A DNA stretch of 64,000 nt from Lepagella muris (GCF_004793975.1 NZ_SRYB01000007.1:1-64000), one strand, 5' to 3'; shown: positions 43,742-52,845, counted from the first letter of the stretch. Numbers and translations are program-made. The notes: generated by a model from the letters alone, not told the origin.

Positions 43742-44776
43742 ATGAATCCAGTTGCTCTTATAAGGAAGAATATTCTTCGTCTCGAACCATATTCCACAGC
43801 CCGCGATGAGTTTCAGGGCGGGGATATATCCGTGTGGCTCGATGCCAATGAATCGCCCTATCAGAATGGTGTGAACCGTTATCCCGACCCTCATCAGCGT
43901 CGTCTGAAGGAGAGGATTTCCGCACTGCTGGACGTTAAGCCGGAGTCGATATTTTTAGGTGGGGCAGGTAGCGACGAGGCAATAGATTTAATCTTCCGGG
44001 TGTTTTGTGAGCCGGGAGTGGATAATGCAGTGGCTATCACTCCGAGCTACGGGGTGTATAAGGTGTCGGCTGCCATAAACGATGTCGGGTTGCGCGAGGT
44101 GCAGCTGAATGAGGATTTCTCTCTCCCGGTGGAACGCATACTTACCGCTACTGATGAGCATACCAAATTGATATGGATATGCAGTCCCAATAATCCTACG
44201 GGCAATGCATTCCCTAAGGAGGAGATAATTGCGTTGGCGGAGAGATTTCACGGCATGGTGGTGGTGGATGAGGCTTACGTCGATTTCTCGGAGAAGGGTT
44301 CGTTGCTTCATGACATAGAGAGTCTTCCCAACATAATAGTGCTTCGCACGTTCTCCAAGGCTTGGGGAATGGCGGGCATGAGGTCAGGCATGGCGTTTGC
44401 GGTGCCTGAGGTGATAGAATATTTCGGACGCGTTAAGTATCCCTATAACATGAGCCAGCTCGTGCAGGATGAGCTTCTTCGCCGCATAGATGGGGGCACA
44501 TCCGACCATATCGATGAGATAAAGAGATGGGCGCGTATCATGTATGAATCATTGCCGGAGGCGGAATGTGTGGTGAAGGTGTATCCTACGGATGCCAATT
44601 TCATCTTGGCAAAGGTGACGGATGCGGATGCTGTCTACGACTATCTTATAAAGAATGGGGTGATAGTGAGAAACCGTTCACGGATGCCGGGATGTGCCGG
44701 CGCGTTGCGTATTACGGTGGGCACTCCGGAGGAGAATCGCCGCACGCTTCAACTTATAAAGGGGTATGGGAAATGA
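43742..44776 (+). CDS. hisC: Histidinol-phosphate aminotransferase
   Basis: 344 aa, PLP enzyme of fold type I. WICSPNNPTGN, VVDEAYVDFS and the PLP lysine Lys206 in RTFSKAWGMAGMRSG are visible. It turns imidazole acetol phosphate and glutamate into histidinol phosphate. 5 bp after hisD. Confidence 0.96.
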   Translation: MNPVALIRKNILRLEPYSTARDEFQGGDISVWLDANESPYQNGVNRYPDPHQRRLKERISALLDVKPESIFLGGAGSDEAIDLIFRVFCEPGVDNAVAITPSYGVYKVSAAINDVGLREVQLNEDFSLPVERILTATDEHTKLIWICSPNNPTGNAFPKEEIIALAERFHGMVVVDEAYVDFSEKGSLLHDIESLPNIIVLRTFSKAWGMAGMRSGMAFAVPEVIEYFGRVKYPYNMSQLVQDELLRRIDGGTSDHIDEIKRWARIMYESLPEAECVVKVYPTDANFILAKVTDADAVYDYLIKNGVIVRNRSRMPGCAGALRITVGTPEENRRTLQLIKGYGK

Positions 44777-44801
44777 ACCCTCTCATAAATGACAACAGGA
44801 A

Positions 44802-45908
44802 ATGAAGGATATTAGAAAGGCTATATTCATAGATCGCGACGGCACCATAATAAAGGAGCCTGCCGATGAACAGATAGATTCATTGGAGAAACTGGAGTTT
44901 GTGCCGGGTGTGATCTCCGCCCTGCGTTCCCTTGTGGGGAAGGGGTATGATCTTGTGATGGTGTCGAATCAGGATGGTCTCGGCACGGAATCATTCCCTG
45001 AGGAGACGTTTCATCCCGCTCATGACAAGATGCTTACCACTCTTGCCGGCGAGGGGGTGGAATTTGACGAGCAGCTGATAGATTGCAGTTTCCCGGAGGA
45101 TAATCTGCCTACGCGCAAGCCGGGTGTGGGTATGTTGAAGGGGTACATGACCGGGGATTATGACCTTGCCAACAGTTTTGTCATAGGCGACCGCCTGACA
45201 GACATGCAGCTTGCCGTCAATCTCGGTGCGCAGGGTATTCTGCTTGGAAAGGCAGACGGCGATATGCCCGACGGCGCGGTACTTGCCACTGACGACTGGC
45301 ATGAGATAGCGCGTTTCATCCTTTCTCACGGACGGAGCGTCAGGATAGAGAGGGCTACGTCGGAGACATCGATATCCGTAGAAGTGGATCTTGACGGATA
45401 TGGTAAGTCGGCAATCGATACAGGTCTGAAATTCTTCGACCACATGCTTTGGCAGATTCCGCATCATTCCGGCATATCTATGACTGTGGAATGTCGTGGG
45501 GATCTGGAGGTGGATGAGCACCACACGATGGAGGATGTGGCGATTGCTCTCGGTGATGCGCTCCGTGAGGCTCTCGGCGACAAGCGAGGAATCGGACGGT
45601 ATGGCTTTGTGCTCCCGATGGATGAGAGCCGGGCGATGGTGCTGATGGATTTGGGTGGAAGGATAGATTTTCAATGGAACGTGGAGTTTACGCGTGAGTA
45701 CGTGGGCGACACGCCTACCGAAATGTTTAAGCATTTCTTCCAGTCGCTCTGTTGCGCCATGAGGTGCAACTTGCATATCTCCGCAAAGGGGGAGAACAAT
45801 CATCATCTTATAGAGGGAGTGTTTAAGGCGTTCGCGCGTGCATTGCGTATGGCTGTCAGCCGCAACCCCTTCAGTTATGAACTACCGTCAAGCAAAGGAA
45901 TATTATGA
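44802..45908 (+). CDS. hisB: Bifunctional histidinol-phosphatase / imidazoleglycerol-phosphate dehydratase
   Basis: 368 aa fusing two steps. The N-terminal HAD phosphatase (about 1-165) has Asp11 and Asp13 in FIDRDGTI. The C-terminal dehydratase (about 178-368) has the Mn-binding motifs FDHMLWQIPHHSG (Asp213, His214) and DEHHTMEDVAIALGDAL, with the late CNLHISAKGENNHHLIE. This fused layout is as in E. coli. Its end overlaps hisH by 4 bp. Confidence 0.96.
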   Translation: MKDIRKAIFIDRDGTIIKEPADEQIDSLEKLEFVPGVISALRSLVGKGYDLVMVSNQDGLGTESFPEETFHPAHDKMLTTLAGEGVEFDEQLIDCSFPEDNLPTRKPGVGMLKGYMTGDYDLANSFVIGDRLTDMQLAVNLGAQGILLGKADGDMPDGAVLATDDWHEIARFILSHGRSVRIERATSETSISVEVDLDGYGKSAIDTGLKFFDHMLWQIPHHSGISMTVECRGDLEVDEHHTMEDVAIALGDALREALGDKRGIGRYGFVLPMDESRAMVLMDLGGRIDFQWNVEFTREYVGDTPTEMFKHFFQSLCCAMRCNLHISAKGENNHHLIEGVFKAFARALRMAVSRNPFSYELPSSKGIL

Positions 45909-46489
45909 TAGCAGTCATTGATTATAATATGGGCAACATCTGTTCGCTTGGGAATGCACTCGGCAGACTCGGAGCGGAGTGGGTGCTGACCGCCGACCAT
46001 GATGTGATAAGGAATGCCGACCGCGTGATACTCCCCGGTGTGGGGAATGCCGCCGAGGCTATGGCTAACCTGCAACGTCTTCAACTCCCGGAGCTGATAT
46101 GGAAGCTGCGCCGTCCCGTGCTTGGGATATGCGTGGGTATGCAGGTGATGTGCCGCCATTCGGAAGAGGGTGACGCGGAGTGCATGGGTATCTTCGATGC
46201 TAAGGTGAAGAGATTTCCGGCTGTGCCGGGTATAAAGGTGCCCCACATGGGTTGGAGCCGTATCTCAAACCTTGAAAGCAAACTCTTCAAGGGGATTGAG
46301 AAGGGTAGCTACGTCTATTTCGTGCATAGCTATTATGCTCCGCTATGTCCTGACACGATTGCCACGTCGCGCCATCCGGAGATGTATTCCGCTGCCTTGA
46401 AATATGAGAATTTCTATGGCACGCAGTTTCATCCCGAGAAGAGCGGGGATGTGGGCGAGAGGATAATAAGGAATTTTCTGGAAATATAA
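45905..46489 (+). CDS. hisH: Imidazole glycerol phosphate synthase, glutaminase subunit
   Basis: 194 aa class I glutamine amidotransferase. The triad is Cys76 (LGICVGMQ), His176 and Glu178 (GTQFHPEKSG). It supplies ammonia to HisF. ATGA overlap with hisB. Confidence 0.96.
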   Translation: MIAVIDYNMGNICSLGNALGRLGAEWVLTADHDVIRNADRVILPGVGNAAEAMANLQRLQLPELIWKLRRPVLGICVGMQVMCRHSEEGDAECMGIFDAKVKRFPAVPGIKVPHMGWSRISNLESKLFKGIEKGSYVYFVHSYYAPLCPDTIATSRHPEMYSAALKYENFYGTQFHPEKSGDVGERIIRNFLEI

Positions 46490-46507
46490 TCGGCTGATAT
46501 TTGAATC

Positions 46508-47230
46508 ATGATAGAGATAATACCCGCAATAGACCTTATCGACGGCAGATGTGTGCGTCTGTCGCAGGGGGATTATGGGAAGCAGAGAGTGTATGATGTG
46601 TCGCCGGTGGATATGGCACGCCGATATGCGGAAGCCGGAGTGAAGCGTCTTCATCTTGTGGATCTTGACGGGGCGAAAGCATCGCATCCGTGCAATCTTG
46701 CGAGCCTTCGGGAGATCGCATCGTTGGGATTACCGGATGTGGAATGGGGTGGAGGCATAAAGAGCCGGGAGCATCTGGAAGAGGTGTTTGCCGCCGGTGC
46801 CGGACACGCCATCATCGGGAGTCTTGCCGTAAAGAATCCGGAATTGTTTGAGGCGTGGCTTGAGGAGTTCGGCGGCGACAAGATCATATTGGGTGCAGAC
46901 TTGCGCGACGGGAAAGTGTCGGTCAGCGGTTGGCTTGAGGATTCATCATTGTCGATTCATGACCTTATGGAACGTTTCCTTCCCCACGGTCTGAAGGAGG
47001 TGATTGTCACGGATATATCGAAAGACGGGATGCTTCAGGGTCCTTCAACCGAGCTATATGTGGAGTTGAGCAGACGTTATCCCGATGTGATTTTTACTGT
47101 TTCGGGGGGCATATCCTCAATGGATGATATCAGGGAACTTGATCGTCGTGGGCTTCAGCGCGTGATTGTAGGAAAAGCTATCTATGAGAACCGTATCTCG
47201 CTCGACCAATTGAAGGAGTTCAATTCCTGA
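46508..47230 (+). CDS. hisA: Phosphoribosylformimino-AICAR ribotide isomerase
   Basis: 240 aa TIM barrel with the first catalytic Asp9 in IIPAIDLIDGRCVRLSQGDY, and phosphate-binding VEWGGGIKS and FTVSGGISS. It isomerises ProFAR to PRFAR. 18 bp after hisH. Confidence 0.95.
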   Translation: MIEIIPAIDLIDGRCVRLSQGDYGKQRVYDVSPVDMARRYAEAGVKRLHLVDLDGAKASHPCNLASLREIASLGLPDVEWGGGIKSREHLEEVFAAGAGHAIIGSLAVKNPELFEAWLEEFGGDKIILGADLRDGKVSVSGWLEDSSLSIHDLMERFLPHGLKEVIVTDISKDGMLQGPSTELYVELSRRYPDVIFTVSGGISSMDDIRELDRRGLQRVIVGKAIYENRISLDQLKEFNS

Positions 47231-47264
47231 TTTCTCTTCCCTCTAAACTCTTACCTAAAAAAGT

Positions 47265-48020
47265 ATGCCAGCAAAAAGAATTATACCATGTCTTGACGTC
47301 AAGAACGGCAGGACAGTGAAAGGAATAAATTTCGAAGGACTTGCCGATGTAGGTGATCCGGTAGAATTAGGTGCCCGCTATGCGAAGGAGGGTGCCGATG
47401 AATTAGTGTATCTTGACATAAGCGCATCGAAAGAGGAGCGCGCCACATTTACGGATCTTGTCAGACGTATAGCACAGCGTATCAACATCCCGTTCACGGT
47501 GGGTGGCGGTATATCCTCGGTGGAGGATGCCGCGAGGTTGCTTGATGCCGGAGCCGACAAGATTACGGTCAACAGTGCGGCGGTGGCTAATCCGCAACTC
47601 ATCACCGATATTGCTGCACGTTACGGACGGCAGTTCGTGGTGGTGGCGATAGATGCCCGTCAGATAGACGGGGAGTGGAGAGTCACAACTCATGGTGGTT
47701 CCCGTCTTACCGACCGTGAGCTTTTCTCATGGGCGAAAGAGGTGGAGGAGAGAGGTGCGGGGGAGATAATGTTCACCTCTATGGATCATGACGGCACGCG
47801 TAGCGGTTATCCGTGCGATACGTTTGCGCGGCTCTGCGACTCATTGTCAATTCCGGTGATAGCATCCGGAGGGGCAGGGAGCGTAGCTGATATTGCGGAG
47901 GTGCTCGATGCCGGACATGCTGACGCGGCGTTGGCGGCAAGTATCTTCCATTATGGCGAGATAACGATCGATGCGCTTAAGCAGCAGCTGACAGAGAAAG
48001 GGATCGAAGTCAGGAGATAA
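47265..48020 (+). CDS. hisF: Imidazole glycerol phosphate synthase, cyclase subunit
   Basis: 251 aa TIM barrel. Catalytic Asp11 (IIPCLDVKNGRTVKGINFEGL) and Asp130 (VVVAIDARQI), with phosphate loops FTVGGGIS and VIASGGAGS. It works with HisH to close the imidazole ring and release AICAR. Confidence 0.97.
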   Translation: MPAKRIIPCLDVKNGRTVKGINFEGLADVGDPVELGARYAKEGADELVYLDISASKEERATFTDLVRRIAQRINIPFTVGGGISSVEDAARLLDAGADKITVNSAAVANPQLITDIAARYGRQFVVVAIDARQIDGEWRVTTHGGSRLTDRELFSWAKEVEERGAGEIMFTSMDHDGTRSGYPCDTFARLCDSLSIPVIASGGAGSVADIAEVLDAGHADAALAASIFHYGEITIDALKQQLTEKGIEVRR

Positions 48021-48023
48021 GTA

Positions 48024-48150
48024 TAAGGTCCTTAAGGTCCTTAAGGTCCTTAGGGTCCTTAATGTCAGTAATGACAATATTGTCAATACCGTCAGAAAAG
48101 ACAATACTGTCAATATCGTCATTAATGACAATACTGACATTACTGTCAGA
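48024..48150. repeat. Tandem and inverted repeats between hisF and hisIE
   Basis: Four 9-bp units (aaggtcctt three times, then agggtcctt) fill 48024-48059. After that, TGTCA/TGACA words recur in both directions up to 48150 (e.g. gtaatgacaatattgtcaat). The array can fold into several stems. It interrupts an otherwise tightly packed operon. Confidence 0.75.
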
Positions 48151-48183
48151 AAAGAGAATAAATCATAAAATCCGGAAGAAAAG

Positions 48184-48792
48184 ATGAATGATATAAAGTT
48201 TGAGGATTTGAATCTGTCGAAATGTGCCGATGGGTTGTTGCCGGTGATAGTGCAGGATGCCGTTTCGATGAAGGTGCTGATGCTCGGTTACATGAACCGG
48301 GAGGCTTTTGAGAAGACAATGGCTACGGGGAAGGTGACGTTCTTCAGCCGTACACGTAATCAGTTGTGGACGAAGGGTGAGACGTCGGGAAATTTTCTGA
48401 ACGTGGAGGAGGTGTATCTTGACTGTGACGGTGATACACTTCTTGTGAAGGCACATCCGGTGGGTCCCACCTGTCATCGTGGCACCGAATCATGCTTCGA
48501 CACACCCTCCGAAGAGGGTTTCATACGTAAACTCTCAGCCCTGATACAGCAACGTCATAAGGAGATGCCGGAAAACTCCTACACTACGCGCCTATTCATA
48601 AAAGGCGTCAAGAAGATAGCACAGAAAGTAGGGGAAGAGGCAGTGGAATCAGCCATAGAGGCAGTAGACGGCAACCGTCCGCGCTTCATCTACGAGGCCG
48701 CCGATCTCCTCTACCACTACCTCGTGCTCCTCGAACAAATGGGTTGCGACCTCACCGACATAGAGAAAGAGCTTCTCTTCCGCCACTCCTAA
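48184..48792 (+). CDS. hisIE: Bifunctional phosphoribosyl-AMP cyclohydrolase / phosphoribosyl-ATP pyrophosphatase
   Basis: 202 aa. The HisI part (about 1-105) has MLGYMNREAF, FFSRTRNQLWTKGETSGN, DCDGDTLLVKAHPVGPTCH with its zinc Cys/His residues. The HisE part (about 110-202) has SYTTRLFIKGVKKIAQKVGEEAVE and AADLLYHYLVLLEQ. It performs the second and third steps. It lies 163 bp after hisF, after the repeat array. Confidence 0.95.
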   Translation: MNDIKFEDLNLSKCADGLLPVIVQDAVSMKVLMLGYMNREAFEKTMATGKVTFFSRTRNQLWTKGETSGNFLNVEEVYLDCDGDTLLVKAHPVGPTCHRGTESCFDTPSEEGFIRKLSALIQQRHKEMPENSYTTRLFIKGVKKIAQKVGEEAVESAIEAVDGNRPRFIYEAADLLYHYLVLLEQMGCDLTDIEKELLFRHS

Positions 48793-48820
48793 GAGTGCGG
48801 AAGAGCCTTCTTTTATAATG

Positions 48821-48964
48821 TTATGATTTGGACTCCCTTGCAAGTCGTTGTTCCCGCAAGAGCTTGAATTGAGCGAAGTATTCTTCCGGCTTCAGCGGAT
48901 GCTGATTCCAATAAGTTACTGATGCTTTCTGTTTTATGATGGTCTGTTTGTGATATTCTGTCAT
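48821..48964 (-). CDS. 47-aa basic small protein, unknown
   Basis: Open frame on the minus strand from ATG 48964 to TAA 48821. It starts MTEYHKQTIIKQKASVTYWN and ends LLREQRLARESKS, rich in charged residues and probably helical, with the motif HPLKPEEYFAQFK. A longer frame in another phase (48813-49043) overlaps it and looks less protein-like. No family is recognised. It sits alone in the 388-bp gap 48793-49180. Confidence 0.4.
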   Translation of the reverse strand: MTEYHKQTIIKQKASVTYWNQHPLKPEEYFAQFKLLREQRLARESKS

Positions 48965-49057
48965 AATTCATACTGTTTAGAATAATAACAAGCGAATGAA
49001 TAGTGTGATGTCTCAAAATTACAAAAAAAAGATGGATTGGCAAATTATTTTGTTTGC

Positions 49058-49113
49058 AATCAGGGCAACAGCATGAATTTTGATTTTATAAATTTCATAC
49101 GATAGCCCTGATT
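49058..49113. promoter_or_regulatory. Inverted repeat upstream of the AAA/PD-(D/E)XK gene
   Basis: aatcagggc (49058-49066) pairs with gccctgatt (49105-49113), and the inner part (catgaatttt against aaatttcat) adds pairing. It lies just before a TATCTTTG element at 49152-49159. It could be an operator, or the terminator of something upstream. Confidence 0.35.
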
Positions 49114-49180
49114 TATTTGAAGGGATGGGGGTGGAATCGGAATATTTGTATTATCTTTGTGACTGAATCTTTTTAGGGAG

Positions 49181-50782
49181 ATGCGGAATGTTATGAAGGA
49201 GAATAGAATCAAATATCCGATTGGATTGCAGTCTTTTGAGGAATTGCGGCGAGGAGGGTATGTGTATGTCGATAAGACCGGTTTTATCCCGTCGTTGCTG
49301 GATAAGAAGTATTATTTTCTGAGTCGTCCGAGACGATTCGGGAAAAGTCTTACTCTGTCGATGCTGGAGGCTTATTTTTGTGGAAGAAAGGATTTGTTTG
49401 AAGGACTTTCCGTGTATGATTGGGAAAGGGATTGGATTGAATATCCGGTGATACATATTGATTTTAACTCAATGAAAGGGGTGGAACCGGATGAGATAGT
49501 TGAGGAACTTCGTCAGATGCTTTTTGAGATTGCCGGAAATTACGAGGTGTCACTTCCGTTTGAATCCTATTGGACGCGAGAACGTTATCCGATAGGACGC
49601 CTATTTTTTGATCTTATTCGTCTGATGAGTGAGCAATATAAGAGAAATGTGGTGGTGCTTATTGATGAATATGACAAAGGTATCATAGAGGTGCTTCATG
49701 ATGAGCAGTTGCGTATGAATGCCACTGACCTCTTGCGTCCTTTTTTCAGTGTGCTGAAATCGGCAGATAGATATATAAAATTTGCGTTCATCACGGGGGT
49801 ATCACGTTTTCGGAATACTACTATTTTCTCCGGAGCCAACAACTTGTCGGATATTAGTCTTGATAGAAGATATGCATCTTTCTTGGGTATTACGGAGAAG
49901 GAAATGCTTACTTATTTCCAACCTGCATTGAATGATATTTCAGAGCGATATGGTTGGAGTTATGATAAAGTTGTGGAAGTGCTTCGCGATCGTTATGATG
50001 GTTATCGTTTTACTTCTGAGGAGGAATACGTTTATAATCCGTTCAGTCTGTTGAGTGCATTGGATTTTGAGGCATTTCAGGATTATTGGGTGGCTACCGG
50101 CACGTCAAAAGTGCTTGCCACTTATCTTAAAGCGTCGAAATTTACTTTCAGAGATCTTACACGCCGTTGGGTGTCGGCAAATCAATTGGGATCTACTTAT
50201 ACAAAGGAGAATCCTCTTTCGCTTTTTTTTCAGACCGGTTATCTCACCATACGGGATTTTGACGGGTTTAATGCCTATCGTCTTGGTATCCCCAATCAGG
50301 AGGTGCAGAATGCATTGGTGGAACTGATTATTCCTGAATTTGTTGAAGGTGTTGATGCTGATACAATAGGAGATATGACAATGACGCTTCGCAAAGCGAT
50401 TAATTCTGGTGATGTGGATGACATGATGCAGACCCTACGCTCATTGATGGCTTCAATTCCTTATCATGAGATTGATGTTAAATTATTGGAGAAACACATG
50501 CATTTGTGTATGTATGTTGTGTTCCTTATGTTGGGCGTTGATACGAAGTGTGAGATTGTGGAATCTGCTGGACGTGTTGATATGGTGGCTCAAACTCCGT
50601 GGAGAGTATATGTTTTTGAGTTTAAGATTGACAAGAGTGCAGAAGAGGCATTGCGACAGATTGATGAGAAGGGATATGCAATTTCGTGGGAAGCGAGTGA
50701 CAGAAAAGTTATTAAGATAGGCGTGAATTTTTCGTCAAAACTTCGTACCATCGATAGTTGGATTGCAGAGGTGCGATCATAG
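49181..50782 (+). CDS. AAA-ATPase-like protein with C-terminal PD-(D/E)XK nuclease domain (copy 1)
   Basis: 533 aa. The N-terminal AAA-ATPase-like domain (about 8-300) opens with YPIGLQSFEELRRGGYVYVDKT and has a P-loop variant SRPRRFGKSL (Lys55) and VVVLIDEYDKGI as Walker B. The C-terminal domain (about 440-533) has the nuclease core Asp467, Glu480 and Lys482 (GRVDM...VFEFK). Bacteroidetes carry many such genes, but their role is unknown; defence, DNA repair and selfish-element roles have all been suggested. A second ATG at 49193 is a possible start. A homologue follows 60 bp downstream. Codons are more AT-rich than those of the his genes. Confidence 0.85.
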   Translation: MRNVMKENRIKYPIGLQSFEELRRGGYVYVDKTGFIPSLLDKKYYFLSRPRRFGKSLTLSMLEAYFCGRKDLFEGLSVYDWERDWIEYPVIHIDFNSMKGVEPDEIVEELRQMLFEIAGNYEVSLPFESYWTRERYPIGRLFFDLIRLMSEQYKRNVVVLIDEYDKGIIEVLHDEQLRMNATDLLRPFFSVLKSADRYIKFAFITGVSRFRNTTIFSGANNLSDISLDRRYASFLGITEKEMLTYFQPALNDISERYGWSYDKVVEVLRDRYDGYRFTSEEEYVYNPFSLLSALDFEAFQDYWVATGTSKVLATYLKASKFTFRDLTRRWVSANQLGSTYTKENPLSLFFQTGYLTIRDFDGFNAYRLGIPNQEVQNALVELIIPEFVEGVDADTIGDMTMTLRKAINSGDVDDMMQTLRSLMASIPYHEIDVKLLEKHMHLCMYVVFLMLGVDTKCEIVESAGRVDMVAQTPWRVYVFEFKIDKSAEEALRQIDEKGYAISWEASDRKVIKIGVNFSSKLRTIDSWIAEVRS

Positions 50783-50842
50783 ATGAAGGATAGCTGGTTG
50801 TGTCGGGATTTAAGAGAGTGTTGTTATGAAGATGATTAAGGA

Positions 50843-52420
50843 ATGGCTATGAGTGAAATATTATATCCGATAGGAATACAGTCTTTCTCTAAGTTGAGGG
50901 AGGAGGGATATGTGTATGTTGACAAGACTGAATATATATGGCGCCTTGTTTCAATGAGTCAGTATGTGTTTCTGAGTCGTCCGCGACGTTTTGGAAAGTC
51001 GTTGCTTCTCTCTACGATAGAGGCTTTTTTTGAGGGTAGGCGGGATCTTTTTGAGGGTCTTGCGATTGAAGGGAGTGATCATGATTGGGGGGAGTATCCT
51101 GTGCTTCGGATAGATTTCACCGGCTCGAATTTCAATTCACCCGATAGTCTGAAAATTCATCTTGATTTTATGCTTTCCCATTGGGAAAAGAGGTATGGAA
51201 TCGCTGTTACTGCGAAGGATGCGTATGGATTGCGTTTCGGACAGGTGATAGAGGAGGCTCACCGGCAGACGGGGAGGAAGGTGGTCATACTGATAGATGA
51301 GTATGACAAGCCATTGCTGGAGACTGTTAGCAATGAACCGTTGCAAGAGATATATCGTGGGGATCTTCGTGCGTTTTATAGCAATCTGAAGAAGCAGGAT
51401 GATCATATACGCTTTGCAATGCTTACGGGCGTCACGCGTTTCGGTCATCTGAGTATCTTCAGTGATCTCAATAACCTTCAGGATATCTCTATGGATGAGC
51501 GTTATGCCGGGATATGCGGCGTAACGACAGAGGAACTTCACCGTTATTTCCAATCAGGAGTGGAGAATTTCGCTGAGCGGGAGGGAATGAGTGTAGAGGA
51601 GATATATGAGGAGTTGCGGCGAAATTACGACGGCTATCATTTCACTCCGAGAAACAGTCCGGATATATATAATCCATTCAGCTTGCTCAATTCGTTGTCA
51701 GCGGGTAGCTTCAGCGACTATTGGTTTCGGACGGGCACCCCGTCTTTCTTGATAAGGATGATACGTGATGGTAGGATACCGTTGCGCAGTATAAGTGATT
51801 GTGATGCGGATATACGCTCATTGTCAGACGTGTCGTTTGACTTGTCAAACTATCTCTCGGTGCTCTATCAGAGTGGCTATCTTACGATAAAAGGGTATGA
51901 CCGGGAATTTGGATCAGTGACATTAGGTTTCCCGAATATGGAGGTGGAAAGAGGTTTCTTTGATAGTCTGTTCCGCATCTATACCCCTATGCCGGAACAG
52001 GAGACTTCATTTGCCATAAGGAAATTTGTACTTGATATAAGGAACGGTAGGACAGAGGATTTTATGCAGCGTCTTCAGAGTTTCTTCTCTGATTTTAAAT
52101 ATGATTCATTTGATCTTCAGAATCTTGAACGTCATTATCAAGACGTAATCTACATACTGATGAAGTTGATGGGCTTCTATACAGACATAGAATATAAGAC
52201 GGCTTCCGGCAGGATAGATATGGTTGTCAAGACATCAGCGTATATCTATGTGTTCGAATTTAAGATTGACAGGTCTGCACAGGAGGCAATGGCACAGATA
52301 GACAGTAAGGATTACTTATTGCCGTTTAAGTCTGATGGCAGGACCTTGGTAAAGGTTGGAGCCAATTTCTCTACGGAGACTCGCTCAATTGACAGTTGGA
52401 TTACGGAAGCGATTTATTGA
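50843..52420 (+). CDS. AAA-ATPase-like protein with C-terminal PD-(D/E)XK nuclease domain (copy 2)
   Basis: 525 aa, paralogous to the gene before it: YPIGIQSFSKLREEGYVYVDKT, P-loop SRPRRFGKSLLL (Lys52), VVILIDEYDKPLL and the nuclease core Asp459, Glu472, Lys474 (GRIDM...VFEFK). Catalytic residues are kept in both copies, but the middle thirds differ a lot, so this is an old duplication or two separate gains. They may be co-transcribed (60 bp apart, no clear promoter between them). Confidence 0.85.
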   Translation: MAMSEILYPIGIQSFSKLREEGYVYVDKTEYIWRLVSMSQYVFLSRPRRFGKSLLLSTIEAFFEGRRDLFEGLAIEGSDHDWGEYPVLRIDFTGSNFNSPDSLKIHLDFMLSHWEKRYGIAVTAKDAYGLRFGQVIEEAHRQTGRKVVILIDEYDKPLLETVSNEPLQEIYRGDLRAFYSNLKKQDDHIRFAMLTGVTRFGHLSIFSDLNNLQDISMDERYAGICGVTTEELHRYFQSGVENFAEREGMSVEEIYEELRRNYDGYHFTPRNSPDIYNPFSLLNSLSAGSFSDYWFRTGTPSFLIRMIRDGRIPLRSISDCDADIRSLSDVSFDLSNYLSVLYQSGYLTIKGYDREFGSVTLGFPNMEVERGFFDSLFRIYTPMPEQETSFAIRKFVLDIRNGRTEDFMQRLQSFFSDFKYDSFDLQNLERHYQDVIYILMKLMGFYTDIEYKTASGRIDMVVKTSAYIYVFEFKIDRSAQEAMAQIDSKDYLLPFKSDGRTLVKVGANFSTETRSIDSWITEAIY

Positions 52421-52474
52421 AGTTAGATAGGGTCCTGTTTTTGAAGGATTATTTATGGGGGTATTATACACAAT

Positions 52475-52500
52475 GAAAGCCATCTTTCGGGATGGCTTTC
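52475..52500. terminator. Hairpin between the AAA gene and the 38-aa gene
   Basis: gaaagccatc and gatggctttc form a 10-bp stem around tttcgg. It lies 50 bp past the stop of the minus-strand 38-aa gene and 55 bp after the AAA gene stop. No clear T-run. Confidence 0.5.
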
Positions 52501-52549
52501 GTCGTGAATAAGGAATGTCGGCAGATATGTCTGCCTGCTGACGTTGTGG

Positions 52550-52666
52550 TCAGCCGAAGATGCTCCTGATCTGGAGACACATGAGGGCAAGTCCTAATGC
52601 GCATAGAGTGGCGAACCCTAATTGTGACAAGTTGGCAGATGTCTTGCGTTGAGATGTAGTCTTCAT
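52550..52666 (-). CDS. 38-aa single-pass membrane protein, unknown
   Basis: Open frame on the minus strand from ATG 52666 to TGA 52550. It begins with a basic stretch (MKTTSQRKTSANLSQ) followed by one hydrophobic helix (LGFATLCALGLALMCLQI) and ends RSIFG, the layout of a small inner-membrane protein. Support comes from its own promoter (TAACTTTG, minus strand 52768-52761), a perfect palindrome just upstream of it and a hairpin after the stop. A longer frame in another phase (52464-52733) is not protein-like. Function unknown. Confidence 0.55.
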   Translation of the reverse strand: MKTTSQRKTSANLSQLGFATLCALGLALMCLQIRSIFG

Positions 52667-52760
52667 GATTGTTTTGTGTTGAATGTTTATAAATCTGTTT
52701 GGCGTCGGCGGTCGGTCGCTGTAATGGAATCAAAAGTTGACCGCCTTACTTTTGATGTTG

Positions 52761-52800
52761 CAAAGTTAGATTCTTTAACTGCCATTATTGGGCAGTTAAA
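52761..52800 (-). promoter_or_regulatory. Promoter with palindromic operator for the 38-aa gene
   Basis: On the minus strand TAACTTTG (52768-52761) is the -7 element. Immediately upstream is a perfect inverted repeat: tttaactgcc (52774-52783) and ggcagttaaa (52791-52800) around a 7-nt spacer. It covers the -33 region, so a dimeric repressor is the simplest reading. Confidence 0.6.
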
Positions 52801-52845
52801 TGTTAATATGTATTAATAGTTGTTGTGGGATTGCTAATGTGCATA

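Noticed and set aside
44991..45806. 271-codon open frame antisense to hisB
   Set aside because: Shadow of a conserved gene, with no domain and no promoter.
52464..52733. 89-codon minus-strand open frame
   Set aside because: It overlaps the 38-aa gene in another phase, runs through its promoter side and is not protein-like.
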